42,046 nt of DNA from Poteriospumella lacustris. Lineage: Eukaryota > Sar > Chrysophyceae > Chromulinales > Dinobryaceae. Position 1 is the first letter of the stretch. Each line of letters begins with the position of its first letter. Location of the stretch: assembly GCA_008000375.1 (NCBI GenBank), contig SMOI01000274.1:1-42046 (forward strand). Reading direction: 5' to 3'. Made by a program: the position numbers and the translations under genes. Under the pieces are notes generated by a model that searched no databases, had not been told where the DNA came from, and worked only from the letters and a program-made list of their open reading frames with translations. Below are positions 28,956 through 40,500 of the stretch, piece after piece.

Positions 28956-31239
28956 TTAGACGCCCGGCGTCTTCTGTGACGCTCGGTGCGTCACCGGCAT
29001 CACGACGACCTGGTCGGGGAACTCCTCGCGCAGCATCTCCAACACGTTGTCCTCGGCGATCGACTCCGCCGCAGCCCGCTCGTCCTGCGTCTTGCTCGAC
29101 CGACCGCCCAGCTTCAGCGACGCCGTCCCCGCCGCCAGCAGCGACGCGCGCGTCGACGTGGGCGGCCCCGAGGTGATGAACTTGAGGAACTTCTGGCTGC
29201 TCGCCGCGTCCATCACCTTGCCCGACCACACCGCCTGCACCTCCCGCTGAGTGACGTCGTCGCGTGCATCCATCGAGGCCCGGGCGGCCTCTTGAATCGC
29301 GTCCAGTTTCGGCGACTCTTCGTCGTAGGAGTCACCGCTGTCTGCGCCGGCAGCGAAGCGAGTGGACTGGCGCACGGGCGATTTGGGGGTTTCAACGGCA
29401 GTGGACGTCGGTTGGTCGTTGATCGCGGCGACCTGGTTCAGCTTCTTGCTGGCCACGATCGGCACCATTTCGGAGTGTCTAGAGGTGTTGGCGGCGGCAC
29501 TCTGCGCAGAGCCACTGCGCTTGCTGTTGAACTTGTTGGTGCCATGGGCAGAGGCGCTCGACACTCCCACGCGCTCCAAGATCCGCGACAGCGACATCGA
29601 CGTCGTCGCCTTCTTCTTCTTGTTGGCTGCACAGAGACACGGTCAGACAGGCCAACCCACACGAGTGCGACTCAGGCGACGTGCGGAGGACTTACCGTTG
29701 AGGATGTAGGCCTTCATGAAGCGACGCTGCTCCTCCGGCGAGAAGAACTGCCGCGCCTCCACCACGGTGAAGTAATAGACCGCCGACAAAATCATGATGC
29801 CCATGAACACGTAGACGACGTACGAGTCGATCGTGACGACGGCCACCACGCCGAAGGTCACCGCGAAGATCGCGATGCCGATCCACGCCCCCACCACGCC
29901 GAAGGGGTTGTGGAACTTGCGCTCCATGCTCGCGTACTTATAGTGGAACGTGAGGTACGCCGCGAACACGCCCACGTACACCACACACGCCGCGATCACG
30001 CACAGCGCGAAGAACGGCGGCGCTGGGCTGACGGCCCAGCCGATCACCAGAATCGCGTACTGCACCACGCAGTTCGTGATCAGCGAGCGCATGGGCACCT
30101 TGGCCTCGCCCACCGTCGGCTGGAAGAACGGCGACACGAGGCCCGACAGCGACATCGCCTGCGTCAAATGCATCGCCGCGTACAGGAAGCCCAACGACGC
30201 CGCAAAGTTCGGCGCCAGCACCAGCGACGCCCCCGCGCTGTACGCCATGCCCAAGTGGCGGTTGAACGAAAAGCTCAGCGGCAGCACCTCCAACACGTGG
30301 TCGTCCCACGAGCCGTCCTCGTAGTCAATCGCCGTCGCGAAGATCACCCACACGTTCAGCGCGAAGATCGTCAGCAGCACCCACATGTACGTCTTCGGAA
30401 TCACGTCCGGGCCCTGTCAGCAACCACAGCAACATGTGTCAGAAATCAACCACCGCCACACCACAACAGCGACGGCCTTACATTGGCGATGTTTTTGCCC
30501 GAGATCGTCAGCGTCTCGGCGCCGATGTACAGCCACATCGGGCGGTACAGGTTCTCCATGAACCCCGCGCCGCCGTCCACGAACTTCTCGTGCGACTCGT
30601 TGATCAGATTCGCATGGCCAGGCTCCGGCGAGACCATGACTATCATGCAGTAGATGACGACCAGCGCCACGGTCAGCACCGCGAAGATGCACATGGCCGT
30701 CCAGAAGTACCAGCCGCCGCGACTGTGCAGAACGAAGAGACCAATGTAGACCAGCAGCATCCACAGCGGCTCGAAGTTGCGAGACATCCCCGAGGTCACT
30801 GTCACGCCGTAGGCGAACGCATAGTTGCAGGTGATAACCACGAAGCTGTTCTCCAACAGCTCACAAATGCCGATCATGAAGCCGTAGAACGGACCCACCG
30901 AGCACCGCACGTAGCCGTACGCACCGCTCGCGAAGGCCACGATGGACGTCATCTCCGCCAGACACGTCATCAGCATCAGATAGCCGAACGAGATGATCAT
31001 GAACTCGAGGAAATACGACCAGAAGCCGATCATGAAGCCGCGGTTCCAGTCACCGACAGGACCGGCCAGAATCAAAGCGAGACCTTCGTGAATACAGTAC
31101 AGAAAAATCAGGTCATGATCCGGTTTACTTGAGCGACGAGGGAATTACCTAGCAGGTAGATTTGAGGAAATCCTGCCTTGAAGGAGTGGTCAAGTAAGTC
31201 ATCGACCGGGGCGCTTGCTTTGTCAGAATCGCCGGCCAT
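28956..31239 (-). CDS. APC-superfamily permease E (long tail), four exons
   Basis: The exons are 31239-31149, 31083-30482, 30413-29696 and 29626-28956, giving 693 residues. Introns are 65, 68 and 69 bp, all GT-AG, at the positions seen in C and D. The transporter body resembles A and B more than C and D (FMIGFWSYFLEFMIISFGYL, GMSRNFEPLWMLL, PDVIPKTYMWVLLTIF), yet the gene has intron 3 and the long tail. The tail (residues 471-693) carries a variable linker, then VQAVWSGKVMDAASS, GRSSKTQDERAA and LREEFPDQVVVMP. It therefore looks intermediate between the two subtypes, either ancestral or recombinant. It has about 12 membrane spans, with substrate unknown. It is the same orientation as D and lies upstream of it. 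Confidence 0.87.
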
Positions 31240-34200
31240 ATTTGGGTTGTCAGAACGGCAGAAACGAATAGATGGTGGAAGTGAGGACGTTGTTCAATCA
31301 AATAGAACTGGGTGTATGGACTTGTCTTTTGTCTTATGGAGTTCCCCGATTCCCCGATTGAAGCAACGGCGACGAAGCAGTGCGTCGCAAAGGCCGTGAA
31401 CCGTGGCAAATCGTCGGCCGTTGCACGTGACGTCGTGACGTAGAGGGAACGAGACGGTGGAAGTCTCGGGCTCTCTGACAGTCGCTCATCCGTCCGTTTG
31501 AGATGAGATCACCATGGCGCTGGCGCGCAGATTCCCAAACGTCCCCATCCCAGACAGTTGGTCAATCCAATCTCACCGACGTTAGGTGTCCGTGCACCGT
31601 CAATTTGTGTTTATGTACAACAGAAATGACAACCAGTGCTTTGAATAGCCATCGTTTTGATGGGAAGCGGTGCAGTCATGGTGAAGTATGCAACGCCGAA
31701 AATCCAGAATGCGTGGGAGTGCAATGGGTCTTCTCATCTTTCAATAAAATCTCCAGGTTTTGGCCTCTCTACGAGGCCACTATGAAGTAGGAGAGAATAT
31801 GGATTACACCCTGGGATGCTTTTACAAATTTTTCTCATTTCTATGGAAAGAAACTGGAAGAATTATCCCTTTTGGCGATGAAAACCGCAACCACCGCAGC
31901 GGGCTTTCAACAACAGGCTTTTCGTTGAGTCGATGGAAAACCATCAAAATTGTTTAGAATTTCTTGGAAAAGCATCATATCTCGAGCCTTATACATGTTG
32001 TTATCCATTTGTGTGGAAAGCACAGTTTTCTATTGAATTTCCGACGATTTCTATTCGAAAACAAACGAAATTCCTGGCCAGCAGAATTGCGGACACCGAA
32101 AAACAGGTAGAACTTTGGAAATACTACCTGTAAATGTGACACTCAAGGTCCATTGGATGTCGTGAACGATATTTGAGCGATTGATGCCATTTGTTCTGGT
32201 AAAAACGAAAGACCAGTCGCCACAGAGTTCAAAAACGACAACGAAATTGGTGAGTGCACGAGTACCAGGGCTACAGTGCCGCAGAAAACAGCACGAGTGG
32301 GCCAGAAAGCGGTAAAGTGGCTCTATTCCTCTGGTCCACCTCGTATGATGCAGGCCCAAGCACCGTTTCTCGATCCACCATCGTGCTTCACATGTGGCGC
32401 GCGATGTTTCTCTGACACTGCGCCGGCTGGTCGCCACAGCCGGCCAATCGGGCAGCCCACACCGTCGAGTGCGCACCAAGCGAGTTTGAGGCCATCGATA
32501 AGCTCTCTTCATTACTCGACAATAGTATCAAACTGCTATGGCGGGTATCGCTCCGCTACTTGGTGCCGAAGCAGTGGGAAGTCGGAATAGAGCACTCACT
32601 GGGGCGGACAGAGAGGACAGTCCAGTGTAGCGGAGCTCGCCGGCGCGTCTATGAAGCACCGGAAGATGCTTCAGCCGCATTATGCGACGATGGTTCCCAC
32701 TTAGCATTGCTCGTCCAACGAAATGGAGCGAACCAACCGCCACGGCCCCGCTGCAAAGGCCGCCGACACGCGACAATGGCAGGGGTGGGTCAGAGGAGGT
32801 CGATGAGTCGTGAAGCCACAGCGCCGAGGCGAGAGACGCCACCATCGTGCTGGCCCTGGGCACGCCGAGAAGCACACGCTCTGCCCTCGCCCCGATCCGC
32901 ACAGCCCAATGCGGCGTGTTATTCGCAACAAGTTATTCCTCCGACAGAGCAAACGGTAGACGCCGTCGATCGGGTGACAACCGCGAGCCCCTCCGAGCGA
33001 GTCGAGGCTGCGTTAGGCGACCTGAGGCACCCGCCGCCACTGCTGCGGTACCACAGCAGAGTCGATGACTGAACTGCGAGACAAAGGGGTGCCATCAGCG
33101 TGGAACCCAACGGGGCAGCGAGGGAGTGGCGGGGGGGGGGCACAGCGGGCGAGACGAGCAGGCCTCAACCTGCGAACGAGCAAGAGACACCGCGGGGAGC
33201 GCGACAGCGGCCTTCGTGTTTCTTGCGGTGGAATGGCGCAGATGGCCGGCCACGAGACGCCAGCGCAGGGCCGCCCCAGTGGTGTGGGGAGTGGCAGTGC
33301 CTGGTGAATACGCTGCCCGTGCAGCCACTCGAGACCACGAGCATCGCCCGAGATCAGCTGGCGACGACCACTGCACAAGGAAGAAGAATCAGAAGAGGGG
33401 TGGCTACAGTGACCAGTCCAGGGCGAAGGGACCCCCCCCCCCCACACACGGACGGGGCGATGGCGATGACAGAGACGATGGGCGACGAAGAGCGTGCGAC
33501 CTGCTGCCACTTGGACGACGATGTAAACGGCGCGCGGCTTCAAAGGAAACAGACCCAATCACAGCAAGATGACTGGCGGTCATCAGAGCGAGACGATACG
33601 GTTTCCGGTGGAGCGAATCCCATTCAGAGAGGCGACGATTGCACGTGCTCCACACCGACAGCGCTGTGCGGACGAAGTTCCACCGGGCCAACGTCATTTC
33701 TCGACGGACAGCGTCGCATTCACCCGGTCCGAATCGCGGCACACAAAACAAACGACCAACAGCATATCTTGACTCTGGTGGGAGGCATTGAGATCCATTC
33801 CATCCGGTGACCACCACAACAAAAGATGATTCGGGGTCAAAGCAAGCGACAACGACAGAATCGCTGAATCCATGCCCGGGACCAGGCTATGGCACGATTT
33901 ACAGATAGGTTGATTCCGAACAGATTGCGACATGGCTCAACGAAAGACCTCCACATGCCACCTCTTCTCTGGAGGGCAACTGCGTCCATCGTCGACTGGT
34001 GGATCCGGGAATACACCATGGCTCACTCGAGAACGCACCACTCTGTTTGCCAATGGTCGATGATATACCATCTACGGTGCTAAAATAACCACCGTGTGTA
34101 TATGATATGGTGTACTTGTCTATCGACTTGTCGATCGACTGGTCGCTGGTCGCTGGTGGTCGCTGGAGGAGACCTTGACCTGCGACGCCAAAGGCGAAAC

Positions 34201-34518
34201 GGTCGCGGGGCGACACGCAACGCAGAGCTGTCTGTGTCTGTCTGGGTCTGGGGCGGCGAGAAACGGTTGATCCGCAGCGCCGTCGCCGTGCGCGAAAAAA
34301 TTGCCGCGAGGCCAACGACTCGGTCGGTCTCCTGACCTCGCACATGCTCCATAACGTGACCAGCACATTAGTCAATAGTCTCATCACGAAGGACGGTGTG
34401 TTGATCAACAACGCGTCCAACGAACACTCGACTGCATTAGAGTCGCCGTCGCTTCGAACAATTTTAGTGTAACTGTCAAAACCTGCAGAGTCGCTGTCTC
34501 CTCAGCCATTCATCTGTG
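31240..34518. other. Gene-poor stretch between permease E and the receptor gene
   Basis: The stretch holds the promoter of E on its left and of the receptor on its right. Bases about 31560-32150 are clearly AT-richer and could be a decayed insertion, but no transposase motif was recognised. Bases 32500-34000 are GC-richer with a G10 run (33131-33140) and a C12 run (33432-33443). Frames such as 33100-33810 (+) and 33013-33558 (-) overlap each other, lack domains and are not called. Confidence 0.5.
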
Positions 34519-37500
34519 ATGATATTGACGGCCCTGATTCTCTTCCTTTCAGTGTGGGCTGCAACCAGCACCCGCGAATTGAAGAAGGAGGAGGTGGATT
34601 TGCGTCTGCTGTCAAGCCCCGACTTCAAGTCTCAGTTTCTGCTGGGTCTCGGAGCGCGTACAGTAAGTGCTGGACGCTTCTATTCGCCGTGTGCGACATT
34701 CACGAGCTAACATTCCCTCTCCTCAGACAAAGAAAGAAAACAAGCTCTTTTGGTCGGACGACCTGGGCGCCTCGTGGTCGCCGCTGGCGTCGCAGTTCGA
34801 GCAGGACGGCTTCTACGCGAAGCTGATTTCCGACGTCGATTGCCTCGCCTGGGACGAGGACACCATGCCCGCGGACGAGAAGGTGACCTTTCGCACGCAG
34901 ATGCATATGGGCGCGGTGGACGGCGTCGAGGGCTTCGAGGTCGTCGGCCACAGCCACCAGTTCCTCACGTGCTTCGCGTCCACCTCGACGGGGACCGTCT
35001 TTGTGTCCGTCATCGCCGCCCCGGCGCTGTCCTCGTCCTCTCCGACCCTGTGGAAGCCCATTCCGCCCACTCTCGACGGCAAACCCGTCGCCCTCAGCGG
35101 AGTGAAGGCGCAGCGCGACCCGCGCGACCCCAACGCGGTCCAGCTGCTCGCCTACGGCAGCGGTCCGTGGCTGCTGCGGTGGTCTCTGGGCGTCAAAGAC
35201 CTCCTCGCCCTCTTCGGCCACTACGGCGGCGTCGAGTCGCCCAGCTTCGACGCGCTGAGGCTGCCTCTGCCCGCCGACCGGTCGCTGTCCGTCCGCTTCG
35301 CGTCGATGGACGCGGCGGGCGTGCGACTCGCGTGCGTGCTGAGCGACGGCCGCCTGTGGGTCTCCGGCGACCAGGGCCGATCCTTTGTCGCCGTGAGCGC
35401 AGCGGACATCGAGGCGGCGGCGGTGGTCGACGCACAGTCGGTGCCCTGCGCGTTGGGCGCGGTGGACGGCGTCTTCGTCACCGCCGACGGCGAGCTGCTG
35501 CTCGTCGGCGCCAGCGCGCTGCAGCCGGGCGACGTCTGTCTGTACACGGCCACGCCCGCCGCGCAGCCGGCGCAGTTCCGTTGGCAGTCGACGACGCTGC
35601 CGGCGGAGGACGCCGCCAGCGCAGCCCGCGCGACGCGGTCGCCGGTCGCCGTCTTCGAAGACGCCGCCGCGGTCGTCGTCGCGGGCGCGCACGGCGTCTG
35701 GTTCGCCAGCCGCAGCGGCGATCGCGTCTGGAAGCACCTGGCGCCGCGCCAGCTCGTCGCGCAGTCGCTGCCGCCGGGCGACCTGTTGGCGGCCGCCGCG
35801 CGCTTCGTCGCGAACGTGCAGCTCGGCGCCCCCCGCGACGCCGACGCGGCCGCCGCGCTCGACGACGTCGGCTTCGACGTCTCCGAGCCGCCGGCCGCCG
35901 GGCTCGGCGCCGACTCGGCGCAAGAGGAGCGCGCGCCGGAGGACAGCGCGTCGCTGTCGTCGGAGGACGCGTCGCCGTTCGAGGACGTGTCCATCGCCGT
36001 GCTGCCCGCCGACCTCGTCCACCGCGCCGCGCGCGGCCGCCACCGCGAGAGCGCCTACGAGTCGCTGCTGTCGGCGGCGGGGTCGATGCCCGACGAGACC
36101 GTCGAGCCGACGGTGGCGCCGACCGCCGAGCCGACCGTCGAGCCGTCCGCGATGCCCTCGTCGACGCCCTCGTCGATGCCCAGCGCCGAGCCCTCGCCGA
36201 AGCCGACGCCGCTGCCCACCGCAGCGCCGACCGCTGTGCCGACCGCCGAGCCGACGGTGACACCGACCGCCGAGCCGACCGTCGAGCCGACTGCCGAGCC
36301 GACGGCGGTGCCGACCGCTGCGCCCACCGCGACGCCGACGCAATCGCCGACCGCCGCGCCGACCGCCGAGCCCACCGCGACGCCGACGGCGCTGCCCACC
36401 GAGCGGCCGTCGTCGCGGCCGTCGTCGCAGCCGAGCGCGCGGCCCTCGGCGCTGCCCACGGCGCTGCCATCGGTCAGCGCCAACACGAGCGACGCGCGCG
36501 CGTTCGTCGCGCCCAACGTCACGGCGCTGACGGTGACCGAGCGCGCGCGCACGTCGCTGACGCTGCGCGTCGCGCTGTCGTACAGCCCGGCGACGGTGCA
36601 CTGCGGCGTCTACGCGGCGGGCGACCCGCTGCACGCGATGCCGCTCGCCAGCGTCGACGCCGTCGTGGCGCAGGGCCACGCGACCTTCGTCGACGCGGCC
36701 ACCGCGACGGCCACCGTCGTCGTCGCCGGCCTCGTGCCCGCCACGTCCTACGCCGCGCGCTGCGTCACCACGTCGCAGCGCGGCGTGCCGCTGGCCGCGC
36801 GGCTCCTCGCGCTGCAGCCGCTGCAGACGGCCGCGACGCTCTGCTGCAAGCGCGTCACCGTCGCCAACGCGCTGCGCTCGGTCAACGCGGGCCGCACGGC
36901 CGCCGGCGCGATCACCGTCGCCGTCGACGGGCTGCCGAGCGTCGGCAGCGTCTTCGTCGCGCTGCGCTTCGCCGCGGCCAACGCGTCGACGGCGACGGCG
37001 ACGGCGCGCGCCGGCGACGTGGTCGTCTTCCCCGACGACGCCGTCGCCTTCTCCAACGCGTCGACGGCGCTGGCCGTCGCGCGCGCGCTGCGCGTGTCGG
37101 CCGACGCGCTGGGCGCCTACGCGCTCAACGCGACGCTGACGGGCGCGGCGCGCGCCGAGTTCGAAGTCGTCTTCGCCGACGGCAGCGAGCGCCTCGTCGT
37201 CAGCGCGGCCGACGCCGAGCCGCCGACGCCGGTCGTCGGCGCCGCGGCGCAGTTCAGCGCCGACGGCAGCTTCCTCCGCGTCTCGTTCAGCGCCGCGACG
37301 AACCGCGCGGGCTACGCGGGCGGCTTCCCCTGCGACGCGCTGTTCCGCTTCGTCGGCGTCGCGCGCGCGACCTGCGCGTTCACCGACGACGCGACCGTGG
37401 CCGTGTACCAGGCGTACGGCGGCGCGGGCGACTCGCTCGCGGTCGGCGGCAACGTCAGCTTCGTCGGCAGCGCGGCGCTGCAGGCGGCCTGCGCCGTCGC

Positions 37501-40500
37501 GAACCGCAGCGTGTGTCGGTCGTGGGCGCCCGTCGCGGCCGCGACGCTGCTCGTGACGGCGCCGGCCGCCGCCGCGCGCCCGACGGTGCAGATCGCCGCG
37601 CCGGCGACGATCGCCGCGTGCGAGTCGCTGACGCTGGACCTGTCGGCGTCGACGGCGCCGCGGGGCGGCCGTGGGCCTCGTTCGCCGTCAGCGCCAGCGT
37701 CCTCGGCGCCAAGGCGACGCCCGTCGCGGCGCTCGACGCGTTCTTCGCCAACGCGTCGCTCTTCGCGCTGAGCCCGCCGACGGCGGTGCCCGCGGCGCTG
37801 CTCGTGCCGAAGGGCGGCCAGTTCGCGTTCACCGCGACGCTGTGCAACTTCCTCGGCGCCTGCGGCTCGGCGACGGCGACCGTCGCGGTGCTCGCCGAGG
37901 ACGACGCGCGCGTCGTGCCGACGGTGACGCTGCTGGGCGCCGCCGCCGTGGCGCTGACGCCGGCGCAGCCGGTCGCGTGCAGGTGGACGCCTACGTCGCG
38001 TCCTGCGCCAGCGGCGCGAAGCTGTACGGCGGCCTGGCGGTGGACTGGGAGCTGCGCTGCGCAGCTACGCGGCCGCGCCGCCAACGCGACGCAGCTGGCG
38101 CAGCGCGCGCGCCGCCTCGTGTCGACGAGCGCCAACGCGGCGGTGTTCCGGCTGCCGGCGTTCGCGCTGGCGGCGCCCGCCGTCTACGCGCTCACGGCGC
38201 GCGTCTACTCGGCCGCCGCGACGGGCGCCGCGCGCGGCGTCGGCAGCGCCGCCGTGACGCTGACGGTGTCGCAGGGGCCGCTGTACGCGCTGATCCGCGG
38301 CGGCGACGCGCGCACGGTCACCGTCGGCGTGCGCGCGCTGCTCGACGCGGCGCAGAGCTACGACGCCGACGCGGCGGCGGGCGGCGGCGGCGGCGCCGCG
38401 CTGCGCTTCGCGTGGAGCTGCTACCAGACGCGCCCGCCTTCAACGCGTCCTGCGCCGCCGCGCTGGCGCTGCAGCCGGCGACGCTCGCGACCAGCGCGCT
38501 CTCGCGCTGACGCCGCTGCGCGACGGCGCCGTGGCGGTGGTCAGCGTCGTCGTGTCCGACGGCGTCTCGCGCTCGGCGACGGCGACGGTGACGGTGACGG
38601 TGGTGGCCGCGCCGCTGCCGCCGTCGCCATCACGACGCCGCCGGCGCAGCTCGTCGCGGGTGGCCACGGGGCAGCGCCTGGCGCTGGCGCCACCGTCGCG
38701 GCGGCGGGCGGCGCCGTGCGCTGCGCCTGGAGCGTCGACGACCGCAGCGTCAACGTGACGCGCGCGGCGCTGACGCCGGTGAGCCGCGTGTTCGCCGCGT
38801 CGGCGGCCGCGGCGCCCTTCGGCCTCGTCCTGGCGGCGCACGCGCTGCCGCAGCGCGCGTCGCTCGTCTTCGCGCTCAGCTGCGCCAGCGGCGGCGTCGA
38901 CGTGCGCGCGGCGGTGGCCGTGTCGACGAACGGCGCGCCGCTGCCGGCGTCTTCGCCGTCGCGCCCGCGAGCGGCGCGGCGCTGTCGACGGTGTTCGCGC
39001 TGACGGCGTCGAACTGAACGACGCGGACCTGCCGCTGACGTTCCAGTTCGGCTTCGTGTCGCCGCAGGACGCCGCCGCGGGCCTCGTCCTCTCGAGCCGC
39101 TCGGCCGCCGCCAGCGTCTCCTCGACGCTGCCCACCGGCGCCGTGCTGGCGTCCGCGCCGCCGGCGCTGGCCGCGCAGCCGCTGGTGAACGTGACGCTGG
39201 CGGTGTTCGACGCCTTCGACGCCTCCGCCGCCGCCTCCGAAGTGGTCGTCGTCGCGGCCCTCGCCGCCGCCGCCGCGCGCGCGCAGCTGACGACGATGTT
39301 CGCGGCCGCCAGCGGCGCCGGCAGCGTCGAGGGCGCCAAGGCGCTGCTCTCGGTGGCCGCGTCGATGGTCAACGCGGTGAACTGCTCCGCGGCGCTGACG
39401 CCGAACTGCTCGAGCCTCCACCGGGCGCCGTGCGCGAAGAAGTCGTTCACCTGCGGCCGCTGCCTCGACGGCTTCGTCTCCGGCGCCGTCGCCGAGGCCA
39501 ACGACGCCTGCGTCTCCGTCTCCGCCGCCAGCGCCGCGTCCACCGCCAGCGTCGGCGCCGCCTGCGCCAGCGCCGCGGACTGCGGCGGCGGCGGCGCGTT
39601 GGTCGCCTGCGTCGCGGGCGTCTGCCGCGCGGCGGACAAGACGTGTCCGTCGGCGACGTGCTCGGGCCACGGCGCCTGCCGCTTCGAAGACGCGACGACG
39701 GGCGCCGCGCTGGCGGCCTGCGGCGTGACGCGGTCCGACTGCCGCGCGGTCTGCGTCTGCGCCGCCGGCTACTTCGGCGCGGGCTGCGCCTCGGACGCGG
39801 CGCAGCTGCAGGCGCAGCGCGAGATGCGCGCGCTGCTCGTCGGGTCGCTGGCGAATCTGACGCGCGCCGACGACGCGAGCGCCGAGAACGTGGCGGCCTG
39901 GGCGGGATTCCTGGCGGCGGCGGCGTCGGACGCGTACGAAGTGGCCGACGCCGACCTCGACCGCGTCGAGGCGCTCGCCGCCACGACGCTGCGCGCCGCG
40001 CGCGACGTCGGCGTCGACTCGTCGCGCGTCGCGAGCGTCCTCACGACGCTCGACGGCGTCGCGGCGGTGCGCGGCCGCGCGGCGGCGGCGGGTGGCCGGC
40101 GGCGGCTGCAGACGGTGAACGCCTCGACGCAGAGCCTCGTGGCGACGGTGGCGGCCTTCGCCGGCCTCGTGGCGGCCGAGAAGGTCTTCGGCGAGGCGGC
40201 CTCGGCCTTCGTCTTCGACAGCTTCCGCCTCGTGACCGCGGCGCAGTCCACCGCCGCCGTCGCCGGCGACGCCGCCAACGTGTCGCTCGCGGTGCCGTCG
40301 AGCGCGCTCGAGGCGCTGGCCGGCGCGGCGCAGTCGGCGGTGACGCTCGCGACGAGCGCCGCGGCGAACGCGACGGGCGCGACGACGTTCAGCGTGTCGC
40401 TCGTGCAGACGGCGCAGGCCGCGTACACCGCCGACGCTGCCGTCTTCTTCAGCGACCCGCTGCGGCTGCTCGTGTCGAACGTGCAGCCGGCCGACGGCGA

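Noticed and set aside
27702-29229. Long minus-strand frames in the 3' flank of permease E
   Set aside because: They are low-complexity Ser/Leu/Phe sequence fitting pyrimidine-rich flank composition. One of them runs through the tail exon of E in the wrong frame.
33013-34420. Overlapping frames on both strands upstream of the receptor gene
   Set aside because: There are no domains, no consistent splice structure, and several mutually overlapping candidates of similar length.
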